Assembly: GCA_021797775.1 (NCBI GenBank)
Contig: JAJZZC010000017.1
Span: 1 to 42,717, forward strand
From: Bacillota bacterium
GTDB taxonomy: Bacteria > Bacillota > Sulfobacillia > RBS10-35 > JAJYVN01
DNA length: 42,717 bases
Reading direction: 5' to 3'
A program made the translations under genes and the position numbers. Numbering within the stretch: position 1 is the first letter of the stretch; the number at the start of each line of letters is the position of its first letter. This document shows positions 16,066-25,328 of this stretch, one piece after another. The notes under the pieces were generated by a model, which saw nothing but the letters and a program-made list of their open reading frames with translations, did no database searches and was not told the origin of the DNA.

Positions 16066-18300
16066 GTGGGTGCGGAGGAGGCCTGGGCGGACGCCGCAAC
16101 GGAGCAGACGGCCCGACCCCGCCGCGCCGAGACCCTGCTCTCCCCCCGGGTACTGATGCTGGTGCTGGTCGCCAACGCTGCCCTCGCCCTGGGCGGGGTG
16201 GTGCGCGACTTCCTCCTCGCCCGCTACTTCGGCCTGACCGGTGCCGCGGACGCCCTCAACCTGGCGTGGTTTGTCGCCGATCTCTGCGGCAACGCGGTGT
16301 TGGCCTGCATCGTCGCGGCGGCGGCCGTGCCCTATCTCGCCGCCGCGCGCCCCGGGGGTCGCAGGGAACCGGCGCGCCTGGGCGGCCTGCTGGTCGCCGT
16401 CGCCGGCGTGGCCGCCGTGGCGGCACTGGTGCTGGCCCTGGGCGGGCCGCTGATCGTCCATCTCATCGATGCGTCCATGACGCCCGCGACGTCCGCGCGC
16501 GCCGTGCGGGGCCTGCGCGCACTGGCGCCCTATGTGCTGGCGTTCCCGCTCAGCGCCGCCCTGGCCGCGGAACTCCAGGTGCGGCGGCACTTCATCGTGG
16601 CCGCGGCGGCGCCACTGGTCACCACCGTCTTCATCGTCGCCGGCGTGGCCTGGTTCGGACCGCGCGCCGAGGTGGTCGGCCTGCTCCGTTGGATCGCCGC
16701 GGGGGCGGTGGCCGCCCTGGCCTGGCCGGTCGGCCTGCTCTGGCGGCTGGGCGCCGACCTGCGTCCGCGCCGGCCGTCTCCGGCGGCCCTGCGCACCCTC
16801 TGGCGTCTGGGCGGTCCGATCGGAGGCTGGATGCTGCTCACGCAACTCGGGCAGGCGGTGGACCGCTACTTCGCCGGCACACTGGGGCCGGGCGGCCTGT
16901 CGGGCATCTCCTTCGCGGCCAAGTTCGGCCAGGCCCCGACCTGGGTGTTCGCCGCCGCCGTCACCATGATGGTCTATCCTGCGCTCGCCGAGGCCGGTGC
17001 GGACGAGTCCGCGCGGCGGCGCACCATCGAGCGCGCCCTGCCGCTGATTGTGCTGGGGTCGCTGCCACTGGCCGCGATGCTGGGATTCGGCGCCCGGCCG
17101 ATTGTGCGCCTGGTGCTGGCGCGGGGCGCCTTCACCGCCGCCGATGCCGCGCGCGTGGGTGCGTCTCTGGCGGCCATGGCCGCGGGCATTCCCGCGGCCG
17201 CTGCCGCGACCCTGTTCTACCGGGCGCTGTTCGCCTCCCGCCGGGCCAGGTTCGCCCTGATCGCCGCCGGGCTGACCCTGATCGTCGGGGCCGTCGGCGA
17301 CGCGCTGCTGACCCCGCGTTTCGGGCTGACCGGCATCGGGGCGGCGGACGCCGCGGCGCAATGGGTCGGCGCGCTCGCCTGTTGGTGGCTGGTGCGCCTC
17401 GGGACGCCGGTGCACCGGGGTCCGGAGGCGCGACGCGCCGCCGGCTCCAGCCCCACCCGTGCGCTCCGGGCGCGGCCCCCCGCGGGACCCGGCGAGGGGG
17501 GCCGGGTCCCGGATGCACCGGGGCCGTCCGCGGCCGGACCAAGCCGGGCGGTGCGCGACCTGACGACCAGAGGGTACTGGGACGGACACTGGCGCCGCGA
17601 ACGGAAATACGAGGGCGCCGACCATATCATGGATTCGTTGCTGGTTCGCCATCTGCCCCGGGGCGGGGACTACCTGGAGGTCGGGTGCGCGCCTGGCGCC
17701 ACGCTGGCCTACTTCCACCGCCGCTTCGGCTACCGGGTCACCGGTGTCGATTTCTCCAGCGTGGAGCTGGTGCGGGCGACCATGGCGCGGGCGGGCATCA
17801 CCGACTACCGGGTTGTGGAGGCGGACTTCCTGCGCTGGGAGAGCGAACAGAGATTCGACGTCGTCGCCTCGTTCGGCTTCGTTGAACACTTCGCCGACGT
17901 CCGCGGCATTGTGCTGCGGCACGCCCGCTTCGTCCGCCCCGGGGGCTACCTGGTCCTGGAACTGCCGAACCTGCGCTACTTCAACGGCCTGCTCCACGCC
18001 GTGCTCCTGCCGCGGGTGCTGGCGCTGCACAACCGAGCCGCCATGCGGCCGAAGCGGATCACGGCGCCGCTGTTGGAAGGCGACGCCTTTGAGATCCTGC
18101 ACGCGGGTTACTTCGGCACCTCATTTTTGGACTTCGACCCGCAGAACCCGGTGCTGGGCCAGCGGAGGGCCCTGCTGGCGGCAGTGCGCGGCGCGCGGGC
18201 CCTGCTGGCGCGCTGCGGTGGGCATGACCGGCCCACCGCCTTCTTCTCGCCCTATATCGTGGTCATCGCGCGGCGTCGCGGACCGCCGCCCACTGTCTGA
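16066..18300 (+). CDS. MurJ/MVF-type lipid flippase fused to a SAM-dependent methyltransferase
   Basis: This 744-residue protein appears to join two enzymes in one frame. Residues ~25-440 are a polytopic MVF/MurJ-family flippase with about 12-14 hydrophobic helices, opening with VLMLVLVANAALALGGVVRD and containing QLGQAVDRYFAGTLG and RALFASRRARFAL. A Pro/Arg-rich linker (about 445-498) leads to a class I methyltransferase: YWDGHWRRERKYEGADHI (about 503), motif I YLEVGCAPGATLAYF (about 535), VTGVDFSS, FDVVASFGFVEHF and GGYLVLELPN. The reading frame is open across the junction. GTG 16066 is 8 bases from GGGGGGAGG. The flippase part would export a lipid-linked glycan and the cytoplasmic part might methylate a sugar before or during export (inference). 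I know of no well-described protein with this fusion. Confidence 0.88.
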   Translation: MGAEEAWADAATEQTARPRRAETLLSPRVLMLVLVANAALALGGVVRDFLLARYFGLTGAADALNLAWFVADLCGNAVLACIVAAAAVPYLAAARPGGRREPARLGGLLVAVAGVAAVAALVLALGGPLIVHLIDASMTPATSARAVRGLRALAPYVLAFPLSAALAAELQVRRHFIVAAAAPLVTTVFIVAGVAWFGPRAEVVGLLRWIAAGAVAALAWPVGLLWRLGADLRPRRPSPAALRTLWRLGGPIGGWMLLTQLGQAVDRYFAGTLGPGGLSGISFAAKFGQAPTWVFAAAVTMMVYPALAEAGADESARRRTIERALPLIVLGSLPLAAMLGFGARPIVRLVLARGAFTAADAARVGASLAAMAAGIPAAAAATLFYRALFASRRARFALIAAGLTLIVGAVGDALLTPRFGLTGIGAADAAAQWVGALACWWLVRLGTPVHRGPEARRAAGSSPTRALRARPPAGPGEGGRVPDAPGPSAAGPSRAVRDLTTRGYWDGHWRRERKYEGADHIMDSLLVRHLPRGGDYLEVGCAPGATLAYFHRRFGYRVTGVDFSSVELVRATMARAGITDYRVVEADFLRWESEQRFDVVASFGFVEHFADVRGIVLRHARFVRPGGYLVLELPNLRYFNGLLHAVLLPRVLALHNRAAMRPKRITAPLLEGDAFEILHAGYFGTSFLDFDPQNPVLGQRRALLAAVRGARALLARCGGHDRPTAFFSPYIVVIARRRGPPPTV

Positions 18301-18309
18301 GCGGCGGCC

Positions 18310-19290
18310 TCACCCTGTCCGGACCGCCGTCCCTTCCCGGCTGCGCGGCCGGCGCGAGTCCGTCTCCGCCCGCCATACCGCCGTCCGGTCCCAATCGATC
18401 CCGGCGCACAGTTCCTCCAGCGGCGCGAAGCGGTGGCGGGCCAGCAGCGCGCCGAAACGCTCCGTCATGCGCTCAAGTCCGTGGTGCTGCATGAATCCCC
18501 AGGGTTGGGGCAGCCGCACGCGCGGCGTGCCGGGATCGAACTCCCAGGGATGGGCGTAAAGCACGGCTGGCACTCCCCGGTGCTCGAATCCCAGCAGGCA
18601 CGCCTCCGTCCATGCCGGGGGCAGCGTGCGCAGAAAGAACCCGCCGGAGAACGGCATGCGCGGCCAAACCGCGCCCACGCCGAGGGGGAACTCGCGGAGC
18701 GCACGGCCGTCGGCGAGCCGCACCCGGTGCGGAGCGCGCGGCACTCCCGGCGTGCCGATGAACGGGGTGCCGCCCGGACTCAGGCTGGCATCCACGCGGA
18801 AACCGCAGTCGGCGATGATCGGCAGCGCCCAGAGCGTACCCGGCCGCAGCGACCAGGAAGGGCAGCGGTGGGCCTCCACGGTCATCCCCGCTGCGTCTTC
18901 CAGGGCGGCCCGGGAAGCGGTGAGTTCGCGGCGCAGGCCCGCGGGGCCCAGTTCGCCGATCGGACGGTGGCTGAACCCGTGGCTGCCGATCCGGTGCCCA
19001 GCCGCCGCGATCCGGCGGACCAACGCCGGCCGGGACGCCGCGATCCTCCCGAGGATAAAGAAGGTGCCCCGTACGCCGTGCCGCGCCAACAGCTCCAGCA
19101 CCAGCGGCGTGCTCTCCTGGATGCGCGGCGGCGGGGAGGGATGCGGACCATAGAGGCGCACCGCCTGAGTGTCGCTCCAATCCTCCAGGTCGATCGTCAG
19201 CCCGTGCGTGACGGGGCCCGGGACGGCCGCCCGCCGCGCGGCGCGCTCCAGAGTCGGGCCCGTCCCCGGGAACGCGTCGTCCCCTGCCAT
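18310..19290 (-). CDS. NodB-type polysaccharide deacetylase (PEP-CTERM/XrtA-locus style)
   Basis: This 326-residue metal-dependent deacetylase has all NodB motifs: LTIDLEDW (31-38; Asp34 base), GSHGFSHRPIG with metal His104 and His108, RCPSWSL (Arg142), DASLSP, and LYAHPWEFD with the late catalytic His. The DLEDW form and short domain are typical of exopolysaccharide-locus deacetylases. No signal peptide is visible, so it may act in the cytoplasm or be exported otherwise. Its likely substrate is N-acetylated exopolysaccharide, as with PelA/PgaB, giving a cationic polymer. ATG 19290 follows GGAGGAGAGGC. The gene ends 10 bases from the stop of the convergent flippase fusion and lies 123 bases downstream of the two paralogous membrane proteins. 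Confidence 0.92.
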   Translation of the reverse strand: MAGDDAFPGTGPTLERAARRAAVPGPVTHGLTIDLEDWSDTQAVRLYGPHPSPPPRIQESTPLVLELLARHGVRGTFFILGRIAASRPALVRRIAAAGHRIGSHGFSHRPIGELGPAGLRRELTASRAALEDAAGMTVEAHRCPSWSLRPGTLWALPIIADCGFRVDASLSPGGTPFIGTPGVPRAPHRVRLADGRALREFPLGVGAVWPRMPFSGGFFLRTLPPAWTEACLLGFEHRGVPAVLYAHPWEFDPGTPRVRLPQPWGFMQHHGLERMTERFGALLARHRFAPLEELCAGIDWDRTAVWRAETDSRRPRSREGTAVRTG

Positions 19291-19413
19291 GCCTCTCCTC
19301 CTTCACCACAGGGTCCCGTCCGGCGCGGGGGCGTTCTGCCGCCCGTGTGCCGTCGGCCGCCGTGCAACCGGCTCGCGTCCGCCTCTGGACCGACGCCCAC
19401 ATCCGCTGAAAGC

Positions 19414-21498
19414 TCATGGCTGATGAATGTGGAAGACGTTGAACGTACGATTTTGGTAGTAGATGCTGGTGCTGGACGGATGACTGTGGAGGTAGGCGAT
19501 GCACCAGGCATAGGCGCGGGCCTCGATGGCCACCAGCTGTCGGCCCTGATACACCGCCGTGCCGGCCGCCTGGGGGAGCGGCAGGAGGAGGTCGGAGGCC
19601 TGCAGCGGCCGGTTTGTGCCGAGCGGGGTCGTCTCCACGTAGATGAAGACGTCCGGGGTGAGGATCGCCCCGGTGCCCGCGTTCAGCAAAAGGAACCGCG
19701 GGTCGGAGGCCTCCGCCAGCGAGAAGCGGCGCACAAAGTCGCTCAACTCCACGTGCCAGCCGCGTCCGACGGTCTCGCTGTACTGTTGGACCGGGGCCAC
19801 GATCGTCCACTGCCGCACCGTGAACTGATTGCGGATGTCCAGGAACGCGCGGGAGGCGCCCGGAGGTTCCATGCGTTCGGGCCAGGGGAAATGGGGCGGC
19901 CAGAGGGCCAGCGCTGGCAGCACCAGCGCGGATGCCAGCGCCAGCGCCGCCACACGGTGTTCGGGGGCGGCGAGGGTGCCGCCAAAGAGCAGGCCCGCGG
20001 CGACCGGCACCAGGATGATGCTGAAGAATTCGGTGGTGCGCGCGACCTCCGGGATCAGGGGCGCTCCCGCCAGGGCCGCGGCCATCAGCCCGTACATCGC
20101 GGCCAGGGCGAGTCCGAATCCGCGCCAGAGCGGCCTGGCCGCCTCCGGGGTCCGACGTCCGGCGGAGACGACGATGGCGCCCAGCGCAAAAATCAGCCCC
20201 GCCTCCAGATAGGGATTCCCACGGATCAGTGCCGCCAGCCCGCCGGGGGAGAGCGCGCTGCCGGAGTTCGGGTTCTGCACGAACCTGATGCTGGAGGCGT
20301 AGAAGGGTATGCCCGCCAGGCGGCCGGCCAGGATGGGCAGCAGGCCGAGCAGCGTGCCGCCGGCGGCGGCGGCCAACAGCGGCACGCCGCGGCGGCGGGC
20401 GTCGCCCGGCGTCCAGGCGTGCGCCAGGACCAGACAGCCGACGGTCAGTCCGGCGAAGGCGGGCGAGTAGGGATGGATCAGCGCGCCGGCCATGAAGGAG
20501 GCGGTCACCAGCAGCAGGGAGGCCCGGTCGCCCTGACGCAGGTGGCGGACCGCGAAGGCGATGCCCAGCGGCACGAAGACGGCTCCGAGTTCCTGCGGCA
20601 GAGGGTTGATCTGCCGCCAGGCCGCCTCGGGCAGGGGAGAGGCGGTGCCCAGCCCGAAGACCGCCGCGGCGACCGCCGCCCCGAGGCGGTTGCCGGAGAG
20701 CTCAAGCGCCAGGGTGTAGACCGCCAGCACCAGCAGCAGCCCGTCTGTGGGCCCGAGGAAGCGCAGCACGTTCAGGGGATCGACGAAGAAGACGTCGGCG
20801 ACGACGGCGGCCACGGCGTGCATGCCCTCGGGGTAGACGCCCTGGGGGAAGAGTCGGCTGTGCAGGAGAAGATTGGTCCACAACAGGTGGACATACGTGT
20901 CCGGGGCACCAGGCGACACCTGCAGCAACGGCCCGCCCAGCCGCAGCGCGAAGGCCGCGGCGACGGCGAGCGCGCCCGCGGCGCCGGCGGGGTCACCCAG
21001 GCGGGTCGCGGTGCGCCGCAGCCCCCGCCCCAGGGCGCGCAGGCCCCTGCCGGCTCCCGCCACAAGCCGCCGCGGCAGGCCGGGATCAAGGGCCTCCAGG
21101 AGCAGACCCGCGAGCGGCACCGGTCCCGGCGCGGGTGCAGCGTCGTCGGCGACCGGGCCGGCGATCGGCCCCCGCTTGGCCGTGCCCGCCTCCGCTGTCC
21201 CCGACCGGCCCGGGCGGGCCCGGCGTCCCCACCTGCGGGCCGCGAACAGCGCCAGCGCCGCCGCCGGCACCAGGGTGAGCAGCTCGAAGTCGTGGATCGC
21301 CGCCAATCCGTAGACCGTGACGATCCAGAAGATCAACCCGGTGAGCAGCAGTTCCCAGAAGCGGTCGAGCGGGGGCTGCCCCGGCGGCCGCGGCAGCGCG
21401 AACGCGGGCAGCAGCAGGACAAGGACCGCGAGTCCGAGACTCACGCGCAGCCAGGCGGCGATGCTCTCGCCCAACCAGGAGCCGACGATGGCGCTCAC
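19414..21498 (-). CDS. Polytopic GT-C-like membrane protein, paralog A
   Basis: This 694-residue integral membrane protein has about ten to twelve hydrophobic helices, a basic cytoplasmic loop at roughly 88-165 and a C-terminal soluble part of about 170 residues after the last helix. An early outside loop reads PDTYVHLLWTNLLLHSRLFP, then VYPEGMHAV; the acidic residue after the first helices is like that in GT-C lipid-linked glycosyltransferases and O-antigen/EPS polymerases. It shares layout and short motifs with the next protein upstream (21495-23459). GTG 21498 overlaps that gene's stop by four bases (GTGA), so they are translationally coupled. I do not recognise a named family. A polymerase or lipid-sugar transferase for the polysaccharide is the best guess. 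Confidence 0.85.
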   Translation of the reverse strand: MSAIVGSWLGESIAAWLRVSLGLAVLVLLLPAFALPRPPGQPPLDRFWELLLTGLIFWIVTVYGLAAIHDFELLTLVPAAALALFAARRWGRRARPGRSGTAEAGTAKRGPIAGPVADDAAPAPGPVPLAGLLLEALDPGLPRRLVAGAGRGLRALGRGLRRTATRLGDPAGAAGALAVAAAFALRLGGPLLQVSPGAPDTYVHLLWTNLLLHSRLFPQGVYPEGMHAVAAVVADVFFVDPLNVLRFLGPTDGLLLVLAVYTLALELSGNRLGAAVAAAVFGLGTASPLPEAAWRQINPLPQELGAVFVPLGIAFAVRHLRQGDRASLLLVTASFMAGALIHPYSPAFAGLTVGCLVLAHAWTPGDARRRGVPLLAAAAGGTLLGLLPILAGRLAGIPFYASSIRFVQNPNSGSALSPGGLAALIRGNPYLEAGLIFALGAIVVSAGRRTPEAARPLWRGFGLALAAMYGLMAAALAGAPLIPEVARTTEFFSIILVPVAAGLLFGGTLAAPEHRVAALALASALVLPALALWPPHFPWPERMEPPGASRAFLDIRNQFTVRQWTIVAPVQQYSETVGRGWHVELSDFVRRFSLAEASDPRFLLLNAGTGAILTPDVFIYVETTPLGTNRPLQASDLLLPLPQAAGTAVYQGRQLVAIEARAYAWCIAYLHSHPSSTSIYYQNRTFNVFHIHQP

Positions 21499-23459
21499 CC
21501 CCCTCCCAAGACGCGGCCCAAGGTGTCCGTCGTCGGGCGCCGGCTCAACTCATAGACCCGCAGGTACCTGCCGTTGAAAAAGACCTGCGCTCGCCCGCCC
21601 TGAGCCTGCCAGGCCGACACCCAGGCCTGCAGTGCCGCGCTGGTGGCCTTCCGCGCCGGCAACTGCGCCGCCTCGCCCGGCAGGGGGGCCATCCAGAACC
21701 GCTTCTCCACAAAGATGAAGATGTATTCCTCTCCCAGTACGGCGGAACGCCCGTCGCTGTATCGGTAGGACGGCCAGGAGCCGCGAGGGGCGACGTGCCG
21801 CAGGAAGGGCTGCGGATTGAGGAAGAAGCCCTGGCCCAGCGCGTAGTCGTATCCGTCTTCCCCGGACACCGCGAGCCATTCGGTGGGCCGCACGGTCCGT
21901 TCGATCTGCACGTACGCCGCCACGAACTCGTCGGAATCGACGCGGTAGCTGTCGAACGGGGCCGGCGGCCGCGCGATCCAGGCTCCGGCGGTGAGGGCCG
22001 CGAGCGCGCAAAGCGATGTCCAGGCGGCGGCGCGTCCGCCGAGCAGGCGAGCGGCCGCCTCCTCCAGGACCGACCAACCGACGGCGAGGGCCGGCGCCAC
22101 CGCGAGCGCCACCATCTCTCCGGAGCGCGTCTCCAGCGATGTCAGGTCGAGGCCGAAGCGCGGGGCCTGGCGCACCGCGACGGCGAGCAGCAGCAGCAGC
22201 AGGGCCAGCAGCGGCGGTCCGAACGCCTCCCGGCGCCGGCGCAGCGGCGGCAGGGCGAGGATCCCAAGCGCCGCGGCGGCGAATGCCGCCAGGGTCGCCG
22301 GCAGCAGCGGCGGCGCCCCGGCCGCTGTTGTACCGATGCCGAACTGCACCGAGTTGCCGTAAAAGCCCAGTCCCAGGGCCAGCCCTATCGCCGGGGGCAG
22401 CACGGCGATCACGGCGCCCGCGGAGAGCAGCCCAACGAGCTCGCCGGCGGTCCGGCGGCGCAACCCGGCGGCGACGGCGGCCGCCGCCGTCGCCGCGATC
22501 GCCGCCAGTCCGCCGTTCAGGATGGCGATGGGGTGCACAGTGGCGATGAGGCAGAGCAGCACTGCCGCGCCCAGGCGGTAGCCGGGCGAGTCCGGCCGCG
22601 TCCAGGCACGGTACAGAAACCAGGCCGCCGGCAGCACCAGCATATCGCCGAACTCCTGCGAGTCGGTGGCCGACTGCCGGGCCGCCACATAGGGCAGCAG
22701 CGAGGGGAGTGTGCCGTACACCAGCGCGGCCAAGAGGGCTGGGACTGTCCGTCCGGTCAGCCGGTAGGCGAAGAATGCGACGGACAGGAGCATGCCCAGC
22801 CCCACGGCCGGGCCGGCGAACTTCACGAAGGTATCCGGCGGCGTCAGGGTGAGTGTCTGCAGGCCCGCGAGGACCAGGTGGAAGCCCTTGAGGTAGACGC
22901 CTCCCGCGAACACCCGCTGCTCTTGGATCTGCTTGACCCAGGCCAGGACGACCACAAAGTCCGAATACAGCGGCGCGGCGTGCCAGAGCGGCATGTACCA
23001 GCGCACCCAGGCCCCGACGCCCAGGATCGCCGCGCCGACGACCGCGGCGGCGACGCCCCACGGATCGGGCGCGGAGCGCGGCGCCATGGACCGCAGCGCG
23101 GCAGCCGCCGCACGGCAGAGTCTGCGGGGCAGGGTGTGCAGTTGGTCCAGTTCGGCCAGGGCCCCGGGCGCGGCCCCGCCGCTCGGGCTCCGGTGCGGGC
23201 GGGCGCTGCGCAGCAGGTAGGTGCCGGCCGCCAGTGCCACCGCCAGCGTGACCCAGTTGTACAGGTGCGCGGCCACCAGGGCGTAGCCCGCCACCACAAG
23301 GGCCAGGGCGCCGGCGGCTCCGGAGAGGATCGCCCGGTCGGCGCGCGGGAGGTCCTCGAAGGTCGGCAGGGCGAGGGTGGGCAGCCACCAGAGCGCGACC
23401 AGCACGCCCGCGCCCATGCGGACCACTGCGTTGAGGATGGCGGGCAGGGGTAAGGGCAT
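21495..23459 (-). CDS. Polytopic GT-C-like membrane protein, paralog B
   Basis: This 654-residue integral membrane protein has helices spread over residues ~10-500 and a C-terminal extracytoplasmic domain of about 150 residues. After the third to fourth helix it reads LYSDFVVVLAWVKQIQEQRV, then GGVYLKGFHLVLAGL. This aligns with the PDTYVH...GVYPEGMH region of paralog A, including the Gly-Val-Tyr motif. The C-terminal parts also correspond (VFFNGRYLRVYEL against IYYQNRTFNVFHI). The two genes look like a tandem duplication that has diverged. ATG 23459 lies 3 bases after the PelG-like gene's stop. A role in building or exporting the polysaccharide is inferred from the locus; the catalytic residues are not known. 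Confidence 0.85.
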   Translation of the reverse strand: MPLPLPAILNAVVRMGAGVLVALWWLPTLALPTFEDLPRADRAILSGAAGALALVVAGYALVAAHLYNWVTLAVALAAGTYLLRSARPHRSPSGGAAPGALAELDQLHTLPRRLCRAAAAALRSMAPRSAPDPWGVAAAVVGAAILGVGAWVRWYMPLWHAAPLYSDFVVVLAWVKQIQEQRVFAGGVYLKGFHLVLAGLQTLTLTPPDTFVKFAGPAVGLGMLLSVAFFAYRLTGRTVPALLAALVYGTLPSLLPYVAARQSATDSQEFGDMLVLPAAWFLYRAWTRPDSPGYRLGAAVLLCLIATVHPIAILNGGLAAIAATAAAAVAAGLRRRTAGELVGLLSAGAVIAVLPPAIGLALGLGFYGNSVQFGIGTTAAGAPPLLPATLAAFAAAALGILALPPLRRRREAFGPPLLALLLLLLAVAVRQAPRFGLDLTSLETRSGEMVALAVAPALAVGWSVLEEAAARLLGGRAAAWTSLCALAALTAGAWIARPPAPFDSYRVDSDEFVAAYVQIERTVRPTEWLAVSGEDGYDYALGQGFFLNPQPFLRHVAPRGSWPSYRYSDGRSAVLGEEYIFIFVEKRFWMAPLPGEAAQLPARKATSAALQAWVSAWQAQGGRAQVFFNGRYLRVYELSRRPTTDTLGRVLGGG

Positions 23460-23462
23460 GGC

Positions 23463-25064
23463 CTAAACCATCCGGAACAGCAGGTAGTCGATGTGAGAGA
23501 CATGGCGCAGGATCTCGCGCGTGCTCGAGACGGTGAGAAACCCCGTCCCAAACAGCAGACCCAGGACCGCGTACTGGTACTGGCCGGTGAGGCGGGTCAC
23601 CACCAGCCCCAGCAGGAAGTCGATCGCCATCGCGATCCCGATCAGGCGCAGCGGCGGCCAGGGCGAGCCAAGGCTGAACATGACCAGGATGTTGAAGAGG
23701 CTCGCCGCGAGGAGGATGTAGGACGCGGTGGCCAGATGGAAGACGAAGGGCTCGACCGACACGGTGGGCAGCGCCGAAGCCAGGATGCGGACACCCCGCG
23801 CCCAGGCGATGACCACTCGCGTCAGGACCACCGCGGCGGCCGCCGCCACGGCAAAGGCGCCCAGGCAGTGGAGGTAGACGGCGCGCAGGCCCCGGACGAA
23901 GTCCGCGGTGCGCGCGGCCGGCACCGCCTGCTGGTTGGACTGGACCCAGTTGACCACGTAGTGCACCAGCACCTCGACCGCGGCCAGGGGCAGGACCAGC
24001 GTGAGCAGCGCCCAATCCATGCCCAACTCGTACTGGCCGCGGAACCAGATGTAGTAGGGCATGTAGGTGCCCGCCGTCGACCAGGCCACAATGCGGTCGA
24101 TGAAGATGAAGACGAAATAGATTGTCCCGTACAGGAAATACGGCCAAGCGATGTAGGCGAGCTGGGAGATGCGGGGTTCGACGAACCGGGACCGGCTGGG
24201 ATTGCGCCGGGCGAGGCGCGCCAACAGTATCACGGCCGTCGTGACCGAGGCCAGCGCGGCGGCCACCAGGGCGATCGCCTGGGCCACCACCACCGGCAGG
24301 CCGGCGCGCCACAGGGCGAACGCCACCAATATCCCGCCCGCCGTGATCGCGGTCAGGTAGTACTCGCTGCGCAGGATGTAGAGAGAGGCGAAGGCCAGCC
24401 ACATCGCCGACAACAGGACGAGGTAGATGTCCATGAACAGCACCAACTGCAGCGGCAGCACCGGGATGACGGCGTCGCCCAGCACCAGGGCGACGGCCAG
24501 GGCGACGGCCAGGAACATGCCCCAGCGCATCAACCGCCAGGCCGTTGTCCGGGCCAGGGCCGTCTCGCGCATGTTGAGGAAGAGCAGGACCGAATTGGCC
24601 ATGGCCTGAACCATGCCGCCGGTGGCGAGAAAGCTCAGGAAGACCGCCAGCGCCAGCGCCGTCGCCTGCAGGACGTCGAAGTACAGGTACGAACTCAGCG
24701 AAATGTGCAGAACGAGCATCGCGGCGAAAGAGATGATGATGGGCAGCGCGAAGGCCAGCCCGTGCGGGAATTGCACGGCCACGCGCCAGACCAGGGCGTA
24801 CCAGCGCAGGCCCGGCTTCGGCGGGGGCTCCACTTGGCGCATCTCGGCCAGCCACTGCTGCAGGGCACCGCCCATGGCGAACAGATCGGGGAAGCCGAAG
24901 CGTTCCGCCGCCTGACGGTCCGTCCAGCCAAGCGACTCGAGCAGGGCCGTGACGTCGAGGGCGTCCACCGGCTGCGCGTTGACCTCGCGCACCGACCGGC
25001 CGAGCGCTGTCCACTCCGGACCGCCCACCGCTTGGAGCGACGGGGCCCCAACGGCGCGGTTCAT
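23463..25064 (-). CDS. PelG-like polytopic exopolysaccharide transporter
   Basis: This 533-residue protein has about 12 membrane helices (residues ~95-520) after a cytoplasmic N-terminal region. The N-terminal part, DVTALLESLGWTDRQAAERF then GFPDLFAMG, resembles a short conserved segment seen before membrane domains in monoderm bacteria. In the middle, PYFLYGTIYFVFIFIDRIVA matches the style of PelG, where a Tyr-rich helix precedes a D-[RK]-[IF]-V motif. PelG is a MOP-superfamily protein that exports Pel together with PelF. A PelF-like gene is in the facing operon, which supports the assignment. It is the first gene of a minus-strand group with paralogs B and A. Alternative: another MOP/MATE-like flippase. 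The PelG label is tentative. Confidence 0.72.
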   Translation of the reverse strand: MNRAVGAPSLQAVGGPEWTALGRSVREVNAQPVDALDVTALLESLGWTDRQAAERFGFPDLFAMGGALQQWLAEMRQVEPPPKPGLRWYALVWRVAVQFPHGLAFALPIIISFAAMLVLHISLSSYLYFDVLQATALALAVFLSFLATGGMVQAMANSVLLFLNMRETALARTTAWRLMRWGMFLAVALAVALVLGDAVIPVLPLQLVLFMDIYLVLLSAMWLAFASLYILRSEYYLTAITAGGILVAFALWRAGLPVVVAQAIALVAAALASVTTAVILLARLARRNPSRSRFVEPRISQLAYIAWPYFLYGTIYFVFIFIDRIVAWSTAGTYMPYYIWFRGQYELGMDWALLTLVLPLAAVEVLVHYVVNWVQSNQQAVPAARTADFVRGLRAVYLHCLGAFAVAAAAAVVLTRVVIAWARGVRILASALPTVSVEPFVFHLATASYILLAASLFNILVMFSLGSPWPPLRLIGIAMAIDFLLGLVVTRLTGQYQYAVLGLLFGTGFLTVSSTREILRHVSHIDYLLFRMV

Positions 25065-25328
25065 CCTGTGCCCACCCCGTCCCTCCGGCGGTTTTCGACT
25101 CCCGGCTGCTCGAGGTCATGCGCTGGAACCCTCCGGAAGATACCCGGTGCGGCTGCCGGTTCCTCCTGGAGGTCCAACGCCTCGGGGGCGGCGATCCGTC
25201 CCCCGAGGGATTGCCCCGCGGCGCCGCGAATCCCGACCCCCCGCGCCGGCGCGCGCGGCGGTCCGGAGCGGAGGCCGCTGGCCGGGGTCGCGCGTCGGGG
25301 AGATGGTCGCGGGAAGGCGGGTGCGGGC
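25065..25328. promoter_or_regulatory. Divergent intergenic control region
   Basis: These 264 bases separate the PelG-like operon (minus) from the beta-propeller operon (plus) and should hold both promoters. The sequence is uniformly GC-rich and I see no clear -35/-10 pair. GGAAGG (about 25312) is the only ribosome-binding candidate for the plus-strand GTG at 25329. Confidence 0.35.

Noticed and set aside
14090-16099. 669-codon minus-strand open frame
   Set aside because: Antisense shadow of the GT2 and PelF-like genes, whose motifs are complete; a product of high-GC frame openness.
17440-18300. Separate methyltransferase gene
   Set aside because: No Shine-Dalgarno site precedes the possible internal GTG, and the frame is open and continuous with the flippase, so a fusion is the simpler reading.
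21550-25119. 1189-codon minus-strand open frame
   Set aside because: It is an alternate frame over the PelG-like and paralog B genes. The product is Arg/Gly/Pro-rich without hydrophobic order, while the chosen frames give regular membrane helices.
23493-25328. Upstream extension of the beta-propeller gene
   Set aside because: The extension is antisense to the PelG-like gene and is Gln/Arg/Asp-rich noise; the signal peptide begins at 25329.
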